NCBI RefSeq assembly: GCF_000236905.1
Contig: NC_016529.1
Span: forward strand, 434,001 to 498,000
Direction: 5' to 3'
Source: Tetrapisispora phaffii CBS 4417
Lineage: Eukaryota; Ascomycota; Saccharomycetes; Saccharomycetales; Saccharomycetaceae
Length of the DNA stretch: 64,000 nucleotides
Below, in pieces: positions 10,695 to 19,482 of this stretch. The translations under genes were made by a program, and so were the position numbers. The notes beneath the pieces are model-generated. The model was given only the letters and a program-made list of their open reading frames with translations. It was not told where the DNA came from and did no database searches. Positions within the stretch are counted from its first letter, which is position 1. The number at the start of each line of letters is the position of its first letter.

Positions 10695-12560
10695 CTAATT
10701 TCTTATCGTGACCTGCCTTTCTGTTATGGTTGGCATTCGAGCTTTTATTCTTTTCGTTTCTATTATACTGTTTTTTTTGGCTGTTGGTGAATTAAATTTA
10801 GTTGGTTGTTTTTCTGTGGTGGTTTTATTAGATGCATTCTGTTGAGTTTTCTGTTCCTGTGCTTCTGCTTTCGCTAGTTGTTCATTGACTAATTTATCAT
10901 GTCTGTTTTGTATAAATGAAACTTTACCTGATCTTTTGTTTCCCTTGAACATGAATTTTTCTTCTAAGATCATTGCCCGTTTTGGTGATCTTTCTATCAT
11001 ACGGGCCCAGCCTTCAATTTGTTCATCAGACCAAGTTGTATCGCTCTTCATGCTTTTCCTTATTTTAGAACCTCTCTTATTCCTCTCAAATAATGATTTG
11101 TCTTCCTTGAGTAGATTCCATAGGTACCCTTCTATGTGATCGTATTTGGATGTCTCTGCATTCCCTGTTATATTCTTCTTTATGTTGTCTTTATCGATTG
11201 CTACTCTTCCATGATTTGCCGAACGTTCAACTTCTAAATCTTCATAGGTATCGTCTTCTTCGTCTTCGTCGTCTTCATACAATAACTCTAATGCTCTCGA
11301 AAGTGTCTTGTTCTTAACTGCATCTGGTATATGATCGCTGGATATATTGATCTTTTTGTTTCTTTTTCTAGCAACTGGATAAATAATGTTCGAATCATTT
11401 TGAAGTTTTGCTTTATTGTTCTCTGATTTACCCTTTGATTTAGCAGTTTTCTTCTCTTTATTTCTCTCATCGACTGGGTGAGGTGGAATATCGTCGACTA
11501 TTGATGGGTTTTGGAATAAAATATCAGTAACTAATTCCACGTTATTGTCGTATCTAGCTAAAAGGTTTACAAACTGATACTTGGTGAGGTGCGGAAACAG
11601 TTCACTTAAAGTTGCTATAACTTCTTCACTCACAGCAGGATATAAATCATGTTCAATGGAAGTACCTTCTTCATTCTCATCAGAATCAATATTCAGAAAG
11701 AGAAGTCTCGTCTTAATCCCTGGAATTCTATTCTGGAAATTTTCATTGATCAATAGTGAACCAATTAATGGATACATGGATAAATTCTCTAGATTAATAA
11801 TTTCCAATTCTTTTAACACTCGAGCTATACTCTCAAAACTACAAGACAACAGCGTTATAATAGCCATTTGTTTAGCAAGTTGACTCAGTCTGCCTTTACC
11901 TTTATTCCATTCTTTTTCCAAAAATTCCAGCCAACTAGTAGAAATAAATCTATCTGCAAAATCTTTAGAGCCATTCGAGTCTCGGGAAAGCAAATACTCC
12001 AATGCCTTCAAGTCTATTCTTGTAAACTTAGCTTCATCTACCAATCTTCTAATATGTTGTTGGATTTGATGGCTCTTGTTGATCTGGGCACGTTGGGTGT
12101 TGATTTGAGGCTCCACAGTACCATCAATCAATCCCTTCACCACATCTCCGTGTTCCTCTCCATAAATTTTAACGATGTCCCATAGAGAATCACCATTTAG
12201 TTGAAAGTATATTGGACCACACCTCTTAATTAATGCAAAGACCCACATTCTCAAATAATTCAATGCAGCTGACACCTCTTGGTTCTCACCAAGACTCAAG
12301 ATTCTGCCTTTATCGGCAGCCATTTCACTCAAGTAACCTCTTAAGAATAAAATCAAATTATCATATGTAGAAGATGATAAATATGTGATATTATCTTGCT
12401 GCATCAAATATTCAAAATAAACCACATACGTCTCTAGAATGTGTGCCCAAACAACAGGATCCTTCTCTACTAGAAGTGCTCTTAATGCAATAGGTGGGAA
12501 TTTAACAATCGGGACGTCTATTTGAGTAATATTCCCTTCTATCTCTAGTACTTTTGACAT
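10695..12560 (-). CDS. CUE3: CUE-domain ubiquitin-binding protein Cue3
   Basis: 621 aa. A long helical N-terminal region (about 1-290) is followed by a CUE domain at about 309-351 (YPAVSEEVIATLSELFPHLTKY to ELVTDILFQN). The domain has the usual F/L-P and di-leucine-like positions for ubiquitin binding. After it come a lysine-rich, acidic and low-complexity tail (EDDEDEEDDTYEDLEVE near 440-455). Known role: Cue3 belongs to the ribosome quality-control trigger complex with Slh1 and Rqt4, acting on collided ribosomes. The ATG at 12560 is used because the ten codons upstream start at TTG. Position matches YGL110C; NSA1 and YGL109 are absent between TAF6 and CUE3. Confidence 0.92.
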   Translation of the reverse strand: MSKVLEIEGNITQIDVPIVKFPPIALRALLVEKDPVVWAHILETYVVYFEYLMQQDNITYLSSSTYDNLILFLRGYLSEMAADKGRILSLGENQEVSAALNYLRMWVFALIKRCGPIYFQLNGDSLWDIVKIYGEEHGDVVKGLIDGTVEPQINTQRAQINKSHQIQQHIRRLVDEAKFTRIDLKALEYLLSRDSNGSKDFADRFISTSWLEFLEKEWNKGKGRLSQLAKQMAIITLLSCSFESIARVLKELEIINLENLSMYPLIGSLLINENFQNRIPGIKTRLLFLNIDSDENEEGTSIEHDLYPAVSEEVIATLSELFPHLTKYQFVNLLARYDNNVELVTDILFQNPSIVDDIPPHPVDERNKEKKTAKSKGKSENNKAKLQNDSNIIYPVARKRNKKINISSDHIPDAVKNKTLSRALELLYEDDEDEEDDTYEDLEVERSANHGRVAIDKDNIKKNITGNAETSKYDHIEGYLWNLLKEDKSLFERNKRGSKIRKSMKSDTTWSDEQIEGWARMIERSPKRAMILEEKFMFKGNKRSGKVSFIQNRHDKLVNEQLAKAEAQEQKTQQNASNKTTTEKQPTKFNSPTAKKNSIIETKRIKARMPTITERQVTIRN

Positions 12561-13020
12561 GGTTAAAAAAGCTTCGAGGATGCGATTCAAAATAGTATAC
12601 TAGGTAATAATCAGCGTTATATCTAGGATATTCGATTGGAATACACCAAGTTGTATGTTGAAACCAGCCTTTTAATAACAGTTTTTAGTTTTTGTATTAA
12701 TATTGTAAGTGAATTTGAAATTCTTATTCCACAGAATTTAATTGAAAGACTTCGGGAGTTCCAATGTCACTAATTCAAAAGAACCAAATTCGACTCACTG
12801 CCTATATTAATTTATTGAACGGTTTAGAGTTTATGATATATACTATAGAGATATTAAATATAATATATATGAGTTATAGCTATTTATCCAAAGATTGGTT
12901 CAAAGATTTCTTTAATCATTGTTATGGGTTCCTGGAGATATCAAATCTTGAGTTTCAGGTCTCAAGACTTTATTAAGATACATGTATGTATGCGTATATA
13001 TGGAGAGAGACAGTTAACCA
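12561..13020. other. Spacer CUE3-YGL108C
   Basis: About 460 bp containing the CUE3 promoter and the 3' flank of the next minus-strand gene. An ATG-initiated 70-codon ORF on the plus strand (12764-12976) resembles nothing I know and has AT-driven composition, so it is not called. Confidence 0.45.
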
Positions 13021-13377
13021 TTAGTCATATACCAATGGTTTGTTGTTATTTTCCAGTTGTTGTTTCTCTATCTGTTCCATCACATGTGTCTTTTGTGACT
13101 TACTTCTCTCTGAAGCTAGTTTCTTCCCTAGCTCAGTTTTTGTTTCTTTCTCAATGTTATCATCAAACCTCTTCTGTGCAGCTAATCTTGCAGCTTCCTG
13201 AGGTGATATATTCTTTTGATTCGAATCAGTATTTGCATCAGATAGTTTAGAGCCCGAACTAACTGGTTTCGTTACCTTTTTATTCACCACAGTCTTATTG
13301 TTTCTTGCACTGACTGTCTGTACAGGTTTCGTGTTGGTACTTAGACCTTGATCTGACTTGCTAGCACATATACCCAT
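13021..13377 (-). CDS. Small conserved protein, YGL108C-like, probable N-myristoylated peripheral membrane protein
   Basis: 118 aa. The N-terminus MGICASK has Gly2 followed by Cys4 and a Ser at 6, a standard myristoylation plus palmitoylation signal, so attachment to the plasma membrane is likely. The C-terminal half has the family-specific block SPQEAARLAAQKRFDDN, GELGKKLA-like TELGKKLASERSKSQKTHVMEQIEK, and ends in VYD. The middle is basic and low in complexity. The S. cerevisiae homologue YGL108C has no defined biochemical role. Size and position between CUE3 and RMD9 both agree with that gene. Confidence 0.88.
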   Translation of the reverse strand: MGICASKSDQGLSTNTKPVQTVSARNNKTVVNKKVTKPVSSGSKLSDANTDSNQKNISPQEAARLAAQKRFDDNIEKETKTELGKKLASERSKSQKTHVMEQIEKQQLENNNKPLVYD

Positions 13378-13873
13378 TATATATGTATTTCTGTATGATA
13401 TTCTGTTTCTACTAATGTTGAGTGAAAATAAATCCTAAGAGTGTTCCAACCAGTTGCTGATCTATGTACATCTACCGATTGGTTCCTTAAATGATGCTTC
13501 ATGTCAAACGATTCTTTAAGAGCTTCGATTTTCAATTCTATAAAACAATGGAATTGCGAATAATATTTACATGCATTTTAAGAATCTTTAGTTATTATAT
13601 AGTTCGACTGAGTTGAAACATTGTTAATTGTATTATCATACAACACTGGCAATACTTAATGTTGAAACTGTCTTGTCTATTATTGTTATATATATATATC
13701 TGTGTGTATATGTATATAATCGATTATCTATAAAATTTGTGTGATCAAATGGATGCTATGAACGGTACTATGGAAATGTAGTAAGTAGCTCCATAAGTTC
13801 AAAGGAAAGTAAACCTCTTTAAGTTGAATTGTCTTTATATTATATGTAGTGTTGGGAAAATTTTAGTCTTAAT
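13378..13873. other. Spacer YGL108C-RMD9
   Basis: About 500 bp between two minus-strand genes, with a TATA-rich (TA)n/TG run near 13687-13712. No gene is recognised. Confidence 0.45.
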
Positions 13874-16105
13874 TCAATAAGAAGATTTTAAATTATGCAA
13901 TTGAGGGATAGGAATATCTGAAATATCTAGAGATGAGAAATTTTTCAATGCAGGTTGTAGACATGAATATTTAACAGCGGTGCCAGATGTCAATCTAGTT
14001 AACTGTCTCGAGTCACGGCAAAATGAGGAGTAACATTTCACTATTTTTAAATATAATATGATTCTGTCAAGGGCTGGTCCGCTAATATGTTGTTGGCTCA
14101 TACCAGCATTGGCAGCTGCGGCTGCAGCTGCTGCTGCCATATCATCAAAAGCACCTGAAGCATTGGCAGCAGCAAATGCTGGGTGTAGTAAATCCATATG
14201 ATCTCTTGAAGGCACTCTAGAGAAAATATTGATGCTGCTTGTGTTACTTAATGGAGAATCAGAAGGTGTAGGGACATTTGTAATATTATTGTCACTGGCC
14301 ACTTTTGTCAGTAGTCCAGCATCATCATGAGCCTTCAGATTCATTTGATTGTTAGTCACTGTCGAAAGGTTGAAATTCATCTGGGCCCAAGTTATTGTGG
14401 CGTCTCTTAACGCTGCCCAATCTGCATTAGCAATGAATTTCTGACCAATTTCATCTGATTTGACGACTAAATCTATCCATCTTTGCAGTATAGCTTCATT
14501 ACTTGAATAGTCTACAGATCCCATTGATTTAAGTAGGATTCTGTAAGCAACTATTGTCTTCGGTATTTTGAAATGCTCATAACTTTTATCAATATAGTCA
14601 ATGACATTTTGATCACGCCATATAGCACATTTAGTTAAAATGATATTGAAAAATGGTTCATCAATTGATTTGACTGTGCTATATGTTTGAATAATGTTTT
14701 GCAATATTTGAAAGCCATTGATTTTATCATTTGCAAAGTTTTTGAAAAAAATATCAAAAAATGTGTCATTTAAGGATGAAGAAATACCATGATTAACGTT
14801 CCTTCCGTAATGCAATGATGATATGTACCATATTTCATATACACGTTTAAAATCATGTAATTGGTCCCAAATATTTCTTAAGAATGATTTAACGTATGAT
14901 ACTTGTAAATCGATTTTATATGGCATTTCATCGTTTAATGCTTTGTCAAAGAATGTTTGGGCAACATGTAAGTCTTTACATTCACCAATGAATGATAAAT
15001 GTGTTTCGATTAAATAACCATATTTCATCTCTGTTGATTCTTGACATAATTTTTGAAATAGTTGTAAAGCCATTTCATTTTGACCTGCAGAAAGTGAAGC
15101 TCTAATCATACCAACAGATAAATTGGGATGGAAATAGTTAATCATTGATGAAGATTTTTCATATAAAGATTGGATTTCTGGATATGAAACTCCATTGTCA
15201 TATAAAATTGGTAAAATGACACCTACTACTCTTGGATTCAAAAAAATGTTTGATGTGAAATTGTTGGTACCATTGATAGCTGTTTTCCAAATCTGAACAC
15301 TCTCCTCGAATAATAATAACTCTTTGAATGCAGTGATTAAGTGCATAGCACCATATTCGTTTAACTCTACTTTATTATTCAAAACATCTTGTGAAATAGT
15401 CCGTAAAGACTTACATAAATAATTTGTCATTTCTTTATGGAAAGATTGTGAATCATAATCTGGTTTCTTATTCATTCTTGTCAATTGATTTCTGTTAGCT
15501 CTAAGACCGTTGTGTAATAAATGGACCAATTTTGATACTCTATCTGAATTCAATTCTGGAGTGGCAATCAAATCATGATACAAACCCATGGCTCTTCCAA
15601 TAGAATCCCAAAAAAGAGTGTTTGTAGCTGAGTTTGGTGGCTCAAATCTTTTACCTTTTTCGTTTTTACGTCTTGGAGTCTGTGACATGTATAAAGTCTG
15701 TGATACACATTCTTCAAAAGCTGTGACATTTTCGAACCATGGAGAATCTGGACTTGTTGGATTGTAATGTTGAACTGAATTTTTATTTGAATTAGAATTA
15801 AAATTAGATCTTGGTTGACGTTTGTTTGCAAGAGAGGGATTTTGCATGAGATTATAATTGTTATTAATAATCTTGTTCTTTTTATTGTTTTTCATTATTT
15901 TTTGTTTATTTTGTTGTTGTTGCTGGTGTTGTTGCTGGTGTTGCTGCTGGTGTTGTTGTTGTTGTTGTTGTTGATCTTGATGTTGTAAAGCTATAACTTT
16001 GCTTTGATTGCTATCATAACTCATAGGATTAGGATGGTTCTGTTGATTTAATGATGTCGCAATGATACCTTTTGAGATTGCTGTATGACTCCCCAATCTT
16101 AGCAT
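13874..16105 (-). CDS. RMD9: Mitochondrial mRNA 3'-end binding protein, Rmd9/YBR238C family
   Basis: 743 aa, longer than S. cerevisiae Rmd9 (about 646) because of low-complexity insertions. There is a Gln/His tract at residues 41-65 and a ten-residue-class Ala tract near 655-665. The N-terminus is basic and free of acidic residues over the first 30 aa, compatible with a mitochondrial presequence. The core, about 120-590 (FEECVSQTLYMSQTPRRKNEKGKRFEPPNSATNTLFWDSIGRAMGLYHDLI region), is a PPR-like helical solenoid. Rmd9 binds the conserved 3' dodecamer of yeast mitochondrial mRNAs and stabilises them. S. cerevisiae keeps two paralogues (YGL107C and YBR238C); this locus sits at the common position, so which is the closer orthologue cannot be decided here. 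Confidence 0.88.
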   Translation of the reverse strand: MLRLGSHTAISKGIIATSLNQQNHPNPMSYDSNQSKVIALQHQDQQQQQQQHQQQHQQQHQQQQQNKQKIMKNNKKNKIINNNYNLMQNPSLANKRQPRSNFNSNSNKNSVQHYNPTSPDSPWFENVTAFEECVSQTLYMSQTPRRKNEKGKRFEPPNSATNTLFWDSIGRAMGLYHDLIATPELNSDRVSKLVHLLHNGLRANRNQLTRMNKKPDYDSQSFHKEMTNYLCKSLRTISQDVLNNKVELNEYGAMHLITAFKELLLFEESVQIWKTAINGTNNFTSNIFLNPRVVGVILPILYDNGVSYPEIQSLYEKSSSMINYFHPNLSVGMIRASLSAGQNEMALQLFQKLCQESTEMKYGYLIETHLSFIGECKDLHVAQTFFDKALNDEMPYKIDLQVSYVKSFLRNIWDQLHDFKRVYEIWYISSLHYGRNVNHGISSSLNDTFFDIFFKNFANDKINGFQILQNIIQTYSTVKSIDEPFFNIILTKCAIWRDQNVIDYIDKSYEHFKIPKTIVAYRILLKSMGSVDYSSNEAILQRWIDLVVKSDEIGQKFIANADWAALRDATITWAQMNFNLSTVTNNQMNLKAHDDAGLLTKVASDNNITNVPTPSDSPLSNTSSINIFSRVPSRDHMDLLHPAFAAANASGAFDDMAAAAAAAAANAGMSQQHISGPALDRIILYLKIVKCYSSFCRDSRQLTRLTSGTAVKYSCLQPALKNFSSLDISDIPIPQLHNLKSSY
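15908..15985 (-). repeat. CAA/CAG/CAT trinucleotide tract in RMD9
   Basis: An imperfect trinucleotide array, read as TTG/CTG/GTG on the plus strand, encodes the Gln/His run near the RMD9 N-terminus. Mixed CAA, CAG and CAT units suggest slippage followed by point mutation. Length is likely to vary between strains. Confidence 0.8.
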
Positions 16106-16379
16106 GGTATATTACCTAATTTAGTGCTTTGAAATGTGGGAATGGGTCACAATCTTTTTATTCTTTTGAGACAATATAATACTTCGATCTGTATTCTTGT
16201 CTAATAACTTCTTTTATAAAAGAAGATATACTTGTGTTTTAAACAATATTCAAGATACCAAACTGAAAAGAAAAAATTTTCTTTTGTAATTAATTACTAA
16301 TGAAAGCATCGGTGGATAGTATATCCATAAAAGAAAAATTATTATATAAAGTTTAAGGTTTAATTTTATCATTTCAACA

Positions 16380-16382
<3 letters not shown>

Positions 16383-16416
<34 letters not shown>
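16383..16416 (+). repeat. (GA)17 microsatellite
   Basis: Seventeen uninterrupted GA dinucleotides followed by an A/G-rich tail, located upstream of RMD9 (about 280 bp from its ATG). GA/CT runs of this kind are nucleosome-poor and may serve as a GAGA-like promoter element, but no function is shown. Confidence 0.9.
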
Positions 16417-16419
<3 letters not shown>

Positions 16420-16964
16420 AAAGAAGAAAAAAACTATAGTATATGCACAACTTAGCACATATGCTACATTAATGTTCAAATGGCACCGGTATGCCTTATT
16501 TGCAGACAATGGATTAACTAATATTGTGAAAATTCTTCTACAAGCTTCTAAATATTTCAATGAGTATAACACTTTGAAAAAAATATGAGATAGGAATTCA
16601 TAATATAATTTCGTCTCTTAGGTCTTCCCTTCGTAAAAATATGCAAATAAAACGGCAAAAAAGACACAAACGATCAAATATGGTTATAACTGAGATCCAA
16701 ATAGTCAAGTAAACATTATACAAGATAACATAAGGAAATAAGATAAAAATACATAGTGGTTGACAGTTACGAAAATTTGATGTTAGTTAGAAGTTCGAAA
16801 TGATAACTTTAAAATTTCGTAATTAACAAAAACTTTTCATATCCGGTTTATCGCTGCATTAGACAAAGCCGCGTGCAAACACACCAATGCAAAAAGCAAT
16901 TTCGGAAATGGTTGAGAACGTAATGAGATCGTTAATGAAATGAGAGAAGGAGAGAGGTGTATTT

Positions 16965-16996
16965 TCTGCTCAGGAAGCTGCAGCTTCCTGAGCAGA
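16965..16996. repeat. Perfect 32-bp palindrome without spacer
   Basis: Two 16-nt arms meet exactly between 16980 and 16981, the centre reading GCTGCAGC. The first mismatch is at the next pair outward. At this length it could extrude a cruciform or form a hairpin in RNA. See findings. Confidence 0.9.
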
Positions 16997-17026
16997 CTAA
17001 ACTGGTTTATGTACACATATAATATG

Positions 17027-17050
17027 CCTCAGTGGTCTCGAGCACTGAGG
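17027..17050. repeat. Inverted repeat, 8-bp arms with 8-nt loop
   Basis: The arms CCTCAGTG and CACTGAGG enclose GTCTCGAG. It lies 30 bp downstream of the 32-bp palindrome in the GC-rich island, so the two may form consecutive hairpins if this DNA is transcribed. Confidence 0.75.
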
Positions 17051-17550
17051 GTAAGAAAAAGAAAGCAGACAAGTAACGTCAGAATGGACTGCGGGTGCAA
17101 CGACGACAACAGCGAAAAGGCTGTCGGTTAACTTTTCAGATGAGTGGGAGCGGCCAAGAAAGATTCGGTAGCGCGCTGGAGAGTTGATCTCGTCGGCTGG
17201 CTATGTTTTTGCTAAAATACGTCTCTTCTGAGAATTCCAACAAAAAAAAGAAAGAAAAAAAGAAAAAAGAAACAAGTCCGAGTTTGCACTGTAAGTGGGT
17301 TGGAGCAGACTCTCTCGACAACGTAATGAAGGAAACCCTTTTCCTGTACTTCCTCGCGAAGAAGTATACACACACATGCTCTTGTTGCATCTTGCGAAAC
17401 TATCTAAACGTATTTTGGACGACCAGTTACTCCCATTCAAATTGTGCAATAACAGCAGCTACATTCTTGAGCAACGAAAACAGATTTTTCACAGCATTGC
17501 GAATCCGCTCCAGTGGGCCTAATCGGGAAAAATACATCTTGGATCGCATA

Positions 17551-17583
17551 CGGACACGCACACGCACACGCACACGTACACGC
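17551..17583 (+). repeat. CACACG hexamer microsatellite
   Basis: About five units of CACACG, with one unit altered to TACACG, inside the GC-rich intergenic island. On the opposite strand it reads CGTGTG. Its only coding potential (RT repeats) is in ORFs I do not believe. Confidence 0.8.
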
Positions 17584-18032
17584 GGAAATTGGCTCTTGCA
17601 TCTCGGCAGAAGCACTTCCATAATCACCGTATACTTGCCAAACACAAAAACGCAATAACGCAACTCGTTCGCGTGTGACAGCGTGTGCATTCTTCAATGC
17701 GCTCTCTTGTGCATTCACGCATATTACACGGCCAGATGTTGTGTAATAGCACTTCGAACTTGGGATGGTTATTGTATTTGCGCTCATGGCTCCCCGTGCT
17801 GCATGCACCTATGTGGCAGATGTGTTCTAATTGTTTGCAGCAATGACGAAAATGAATATATTTGTGTGCGCTTTACGGGCTTCAGGCCCGCACCTCATAG
17901 CATCGAACGTCCCGAACATGAGACTAAGTGGCCTCCCAGTCCCTTTCACCGAACCATGCTCTCTTTCTCGGGTCTTCCACCAACTCTGGACATCTCAGCA
18001 ATCACACCAAACGAAATTGCATTTACCCAGCG

Positions 18033-18039
18033 TTACCCG
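18033..18039 (-). promoter_or_regulatory. Candidate Reb1 site upstream of MLC1
   Basis: TTACCCG (CGGGTAA on the other strand) matches the Reb1 core exactly and lies about 300 bp before the MLC1 ATG. It sits at the right edge of the GC-rich island, immediately before the sequence turns T/A-rich, as expected for a nucleosome-depleted promoter. Binding is inferred from the motif only. Confidence 0.45.
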
Positions 18040-18338
18040 CTTTTTATATTATATTTGTGTATACTTCAGACGAAAAAGGAAATTCCGTTTTGTTTAATAT
18101 GGTAAATACTTCAATTTAATCTTAGGCAGAGATTGCTAAAATAACACCAAATCATGAAACTTTAGAACATCTAATTGATCTCCAGAAATTAAAGTGCACA
18201 CAGTAGGTACACCCACCCGCATACATACATATAATATATATATATATATATACATGTGTCCGTTCGTCCAGGAAAACTTACATAATACAGTCTAATATAT
18301 ATAGTCCCTTTACCCAACAAAGCAACTTAGAATTAACC

Positions 18339-18773
18339 ATGTCCAGTGACAAGAGCAATAAAGACATCTTCACTCTCTTTGACAAAAAAGGTCAAGGATT
18401 CATATCGAACGAGTCGTTCGGTGACTATTTGAGAGCAATTGGCTACAACCCAACCAATCAGCAAACTTTAGACATCTTGGAAAATGCTAGTGGTGATCTA
18501 ACGTTTGACAACATCATGTCTCTTGTTGAAAAGAATAAAGATATGTTGATCGCAACTACCACTGGTAAAGTTGAGGATTTCATCAAGGCCTTTGAAGTCT
18601 TTGACAAAGAATCAACCGGTAAAGTATCTGTTGGTGATTTAAAATATATGTTAACTGGTCTAGGTGAAAAACTTACAGATGAAGAAGTTGACGAGTTATT
18701 AAAGGGTGTGGAAGTCGATAGTGATGGTGGAATCGACTACAGGAAATTTATCGAAGACATACTAAGACAATAA
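18339..18773 (+). CDS. MLC1: Myosin essential light chain Mlc1
   Basis: 144 aa (S. cerevisiae about 149). A calmodulin-fold protein with four EF-hand-like units. The loops are degenerate: the first (FDKKGQGFISNESF) and the last (VDSDGGIDYRKF) keep only some Ca2+ ligands, as in Mlc1, which binds IQ motifs without calcium. Partners in S. cerevisiae are Myo2, Myo1 and the IQGAP Iqg1, so it acts in vesicle transport and cytokinesis. The ATG is the first of the frame and the N-terminus (MSSDKSNKDIFTLFDKKGQG) matches the family. Gene order RMD9-MLC1-ARC1 equals YGL107C-YGL106W-YGL105W. Confidence 0.95.
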   Translation: MSSDKSNKDIFTLFDKKGQGFISNESFGDYLRAIGYNPTNQQTLDILENASGDLTFDNIMSLVEKNKDMLIATTTGKVEDFIKAFEVFDKESTGKVSVGDLKYMLTGLGEKLTDEEVDELLKGVEVDSDGGIDYRKFIEDILRQ

Positions 18774-19482
18774 ATATGATCTTGACACACAAAATATACA
18801 TATATAATATAACAACATAGCAGTCATGTGTGTATCAGCGCATGTCTATATAGGTGTAAATACTACTTAATGCAAAAAATAAGTAAAAATTAAATTTATC
18901 ATTGCAAGATTCATGTTTAGTAAGTAAATAATTGCTTTCAAAAATTGGAACTTTTCACTGTACAACAAAAACGTTAAAATTCCTAAAGGTTTCAAATGAA
19001 TCAATATTCAGTAGCTAAAATCAACTCCAATGCATAAATTGCCAATATAGTACAGAAGGTGTCGCATTCGAGAGTGTTAAATGCTAATTCTCACACTAAA
19101 GCACCAAATATAGTAGTTTACAGATTAACCAAGTACATTATCTATATGTTACAACCATTTAAATCACGTGCATATCACGTGAACTTAGGCAACAATTTCC
19201 ATTCTGTATTTCGATTTAGCTAATTAAGCTTTGAAAATTTTTTGGAAAACTAAAACAACATCATGAAGTAAAATAATGAATATTAATTGATTAACTATCC
19301 ACGAGATCAATGACAAGGGCGGTTTTTATAGCTTATAAATTGTATTTAACGTTTCTTACAAAGTTATTCTTTTCCTTTTCCGTGTAAAATTCATTCATGA
19401 ACGGTTAATTTTTTTTGTAATTGTATTTCACGTAAAAGAAAAGGCTATTAATATGATTGCACATACACACACCTCTCGCATA
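18774..19482. other. Intergenic MLC1-ARC1 (ARC1 promoter)
   Basis: About 700 bp with no ORF of note. It contains the ARC1 promoter with two CACGTG E-boxes (separate entry). An in-frame ATG at 19453 precedes the ARC1 start chosen here by ten codons. Confidence 0.55.
19165..19181. promoter_or_regulatory. Tandem E-boxes (Cbf1/Pho4-type) upstream of ARC1
   Basis: Two TCACGTG elements, the hexamers CACGTG at 19165-19170 and 19176-19181, have centres 11 bp apart and so lie on the same DNA face. They sit about 300 bp before the ARC1 ATG. Both extended forms match the Cbf1 preference (RTCACGTG). No centromere element CDEIII follows, so I read this as a promoter site. Confidence 0.55.

Larger units (their letters stand above)
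16106..18338. other. Long divergent intergenic region RMD9-MLC1 with a GC-rich island
   Basis: 2.2 kb between divergent genes, the second longest gene-poor stretch in the window. The left part is very AT-rich: 9 of 60 bases are G or C in 16321-16380. From about 16850 to 18060 the composition jumps: 28 of 60 in 17041-17100 and 34 of 60 in 17881-17940. Because stops are rarer there, ORFs of 60-150 codons overlap on both strands, but none looks like a protein family and none dominates. The island carries a perfect 32-bp palindrome, a second hairpin and a CACACG repeat. A Reb1-type TTACCCG at 18033-18039 and a TATATATA run near 18236-18250 probably belong to the MLC1 promoter. No known RNA gene is recognised. 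Confidence 0.6.

Noticed and set aside
12764..12976. 70-codon ORF between CUE3 and YGL108C
   Set aside because: Ile/Tyr/Asn-rich composition expected from AT-rich DNA; no resemblance to a known protein.
17203..17658. 151-codon plus-strand ORF and several overlapping ORFs on both strands (to 18105)
   Set aside because: They overlap one another in several frames inside the GC-rich island, have microsatellite-encoded residues and odd Cys-rich composition, and match no family. Fewer stop codons due to composition explain them.
18209..18226. Rap1-like or telomere-like ACACCCACCC before MLC1
   Set aside because: It departs from the Rap1 core at key positions and is a single copy.
19160..19260. 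Centromere (CDEI-like TCACGTG followed by AT-rich DNA)
   Set aside because: No CDEIII (TGTTT...CCGAAA type) lies 80-90 bp away on either side; the doubled E-box fits a promoter.
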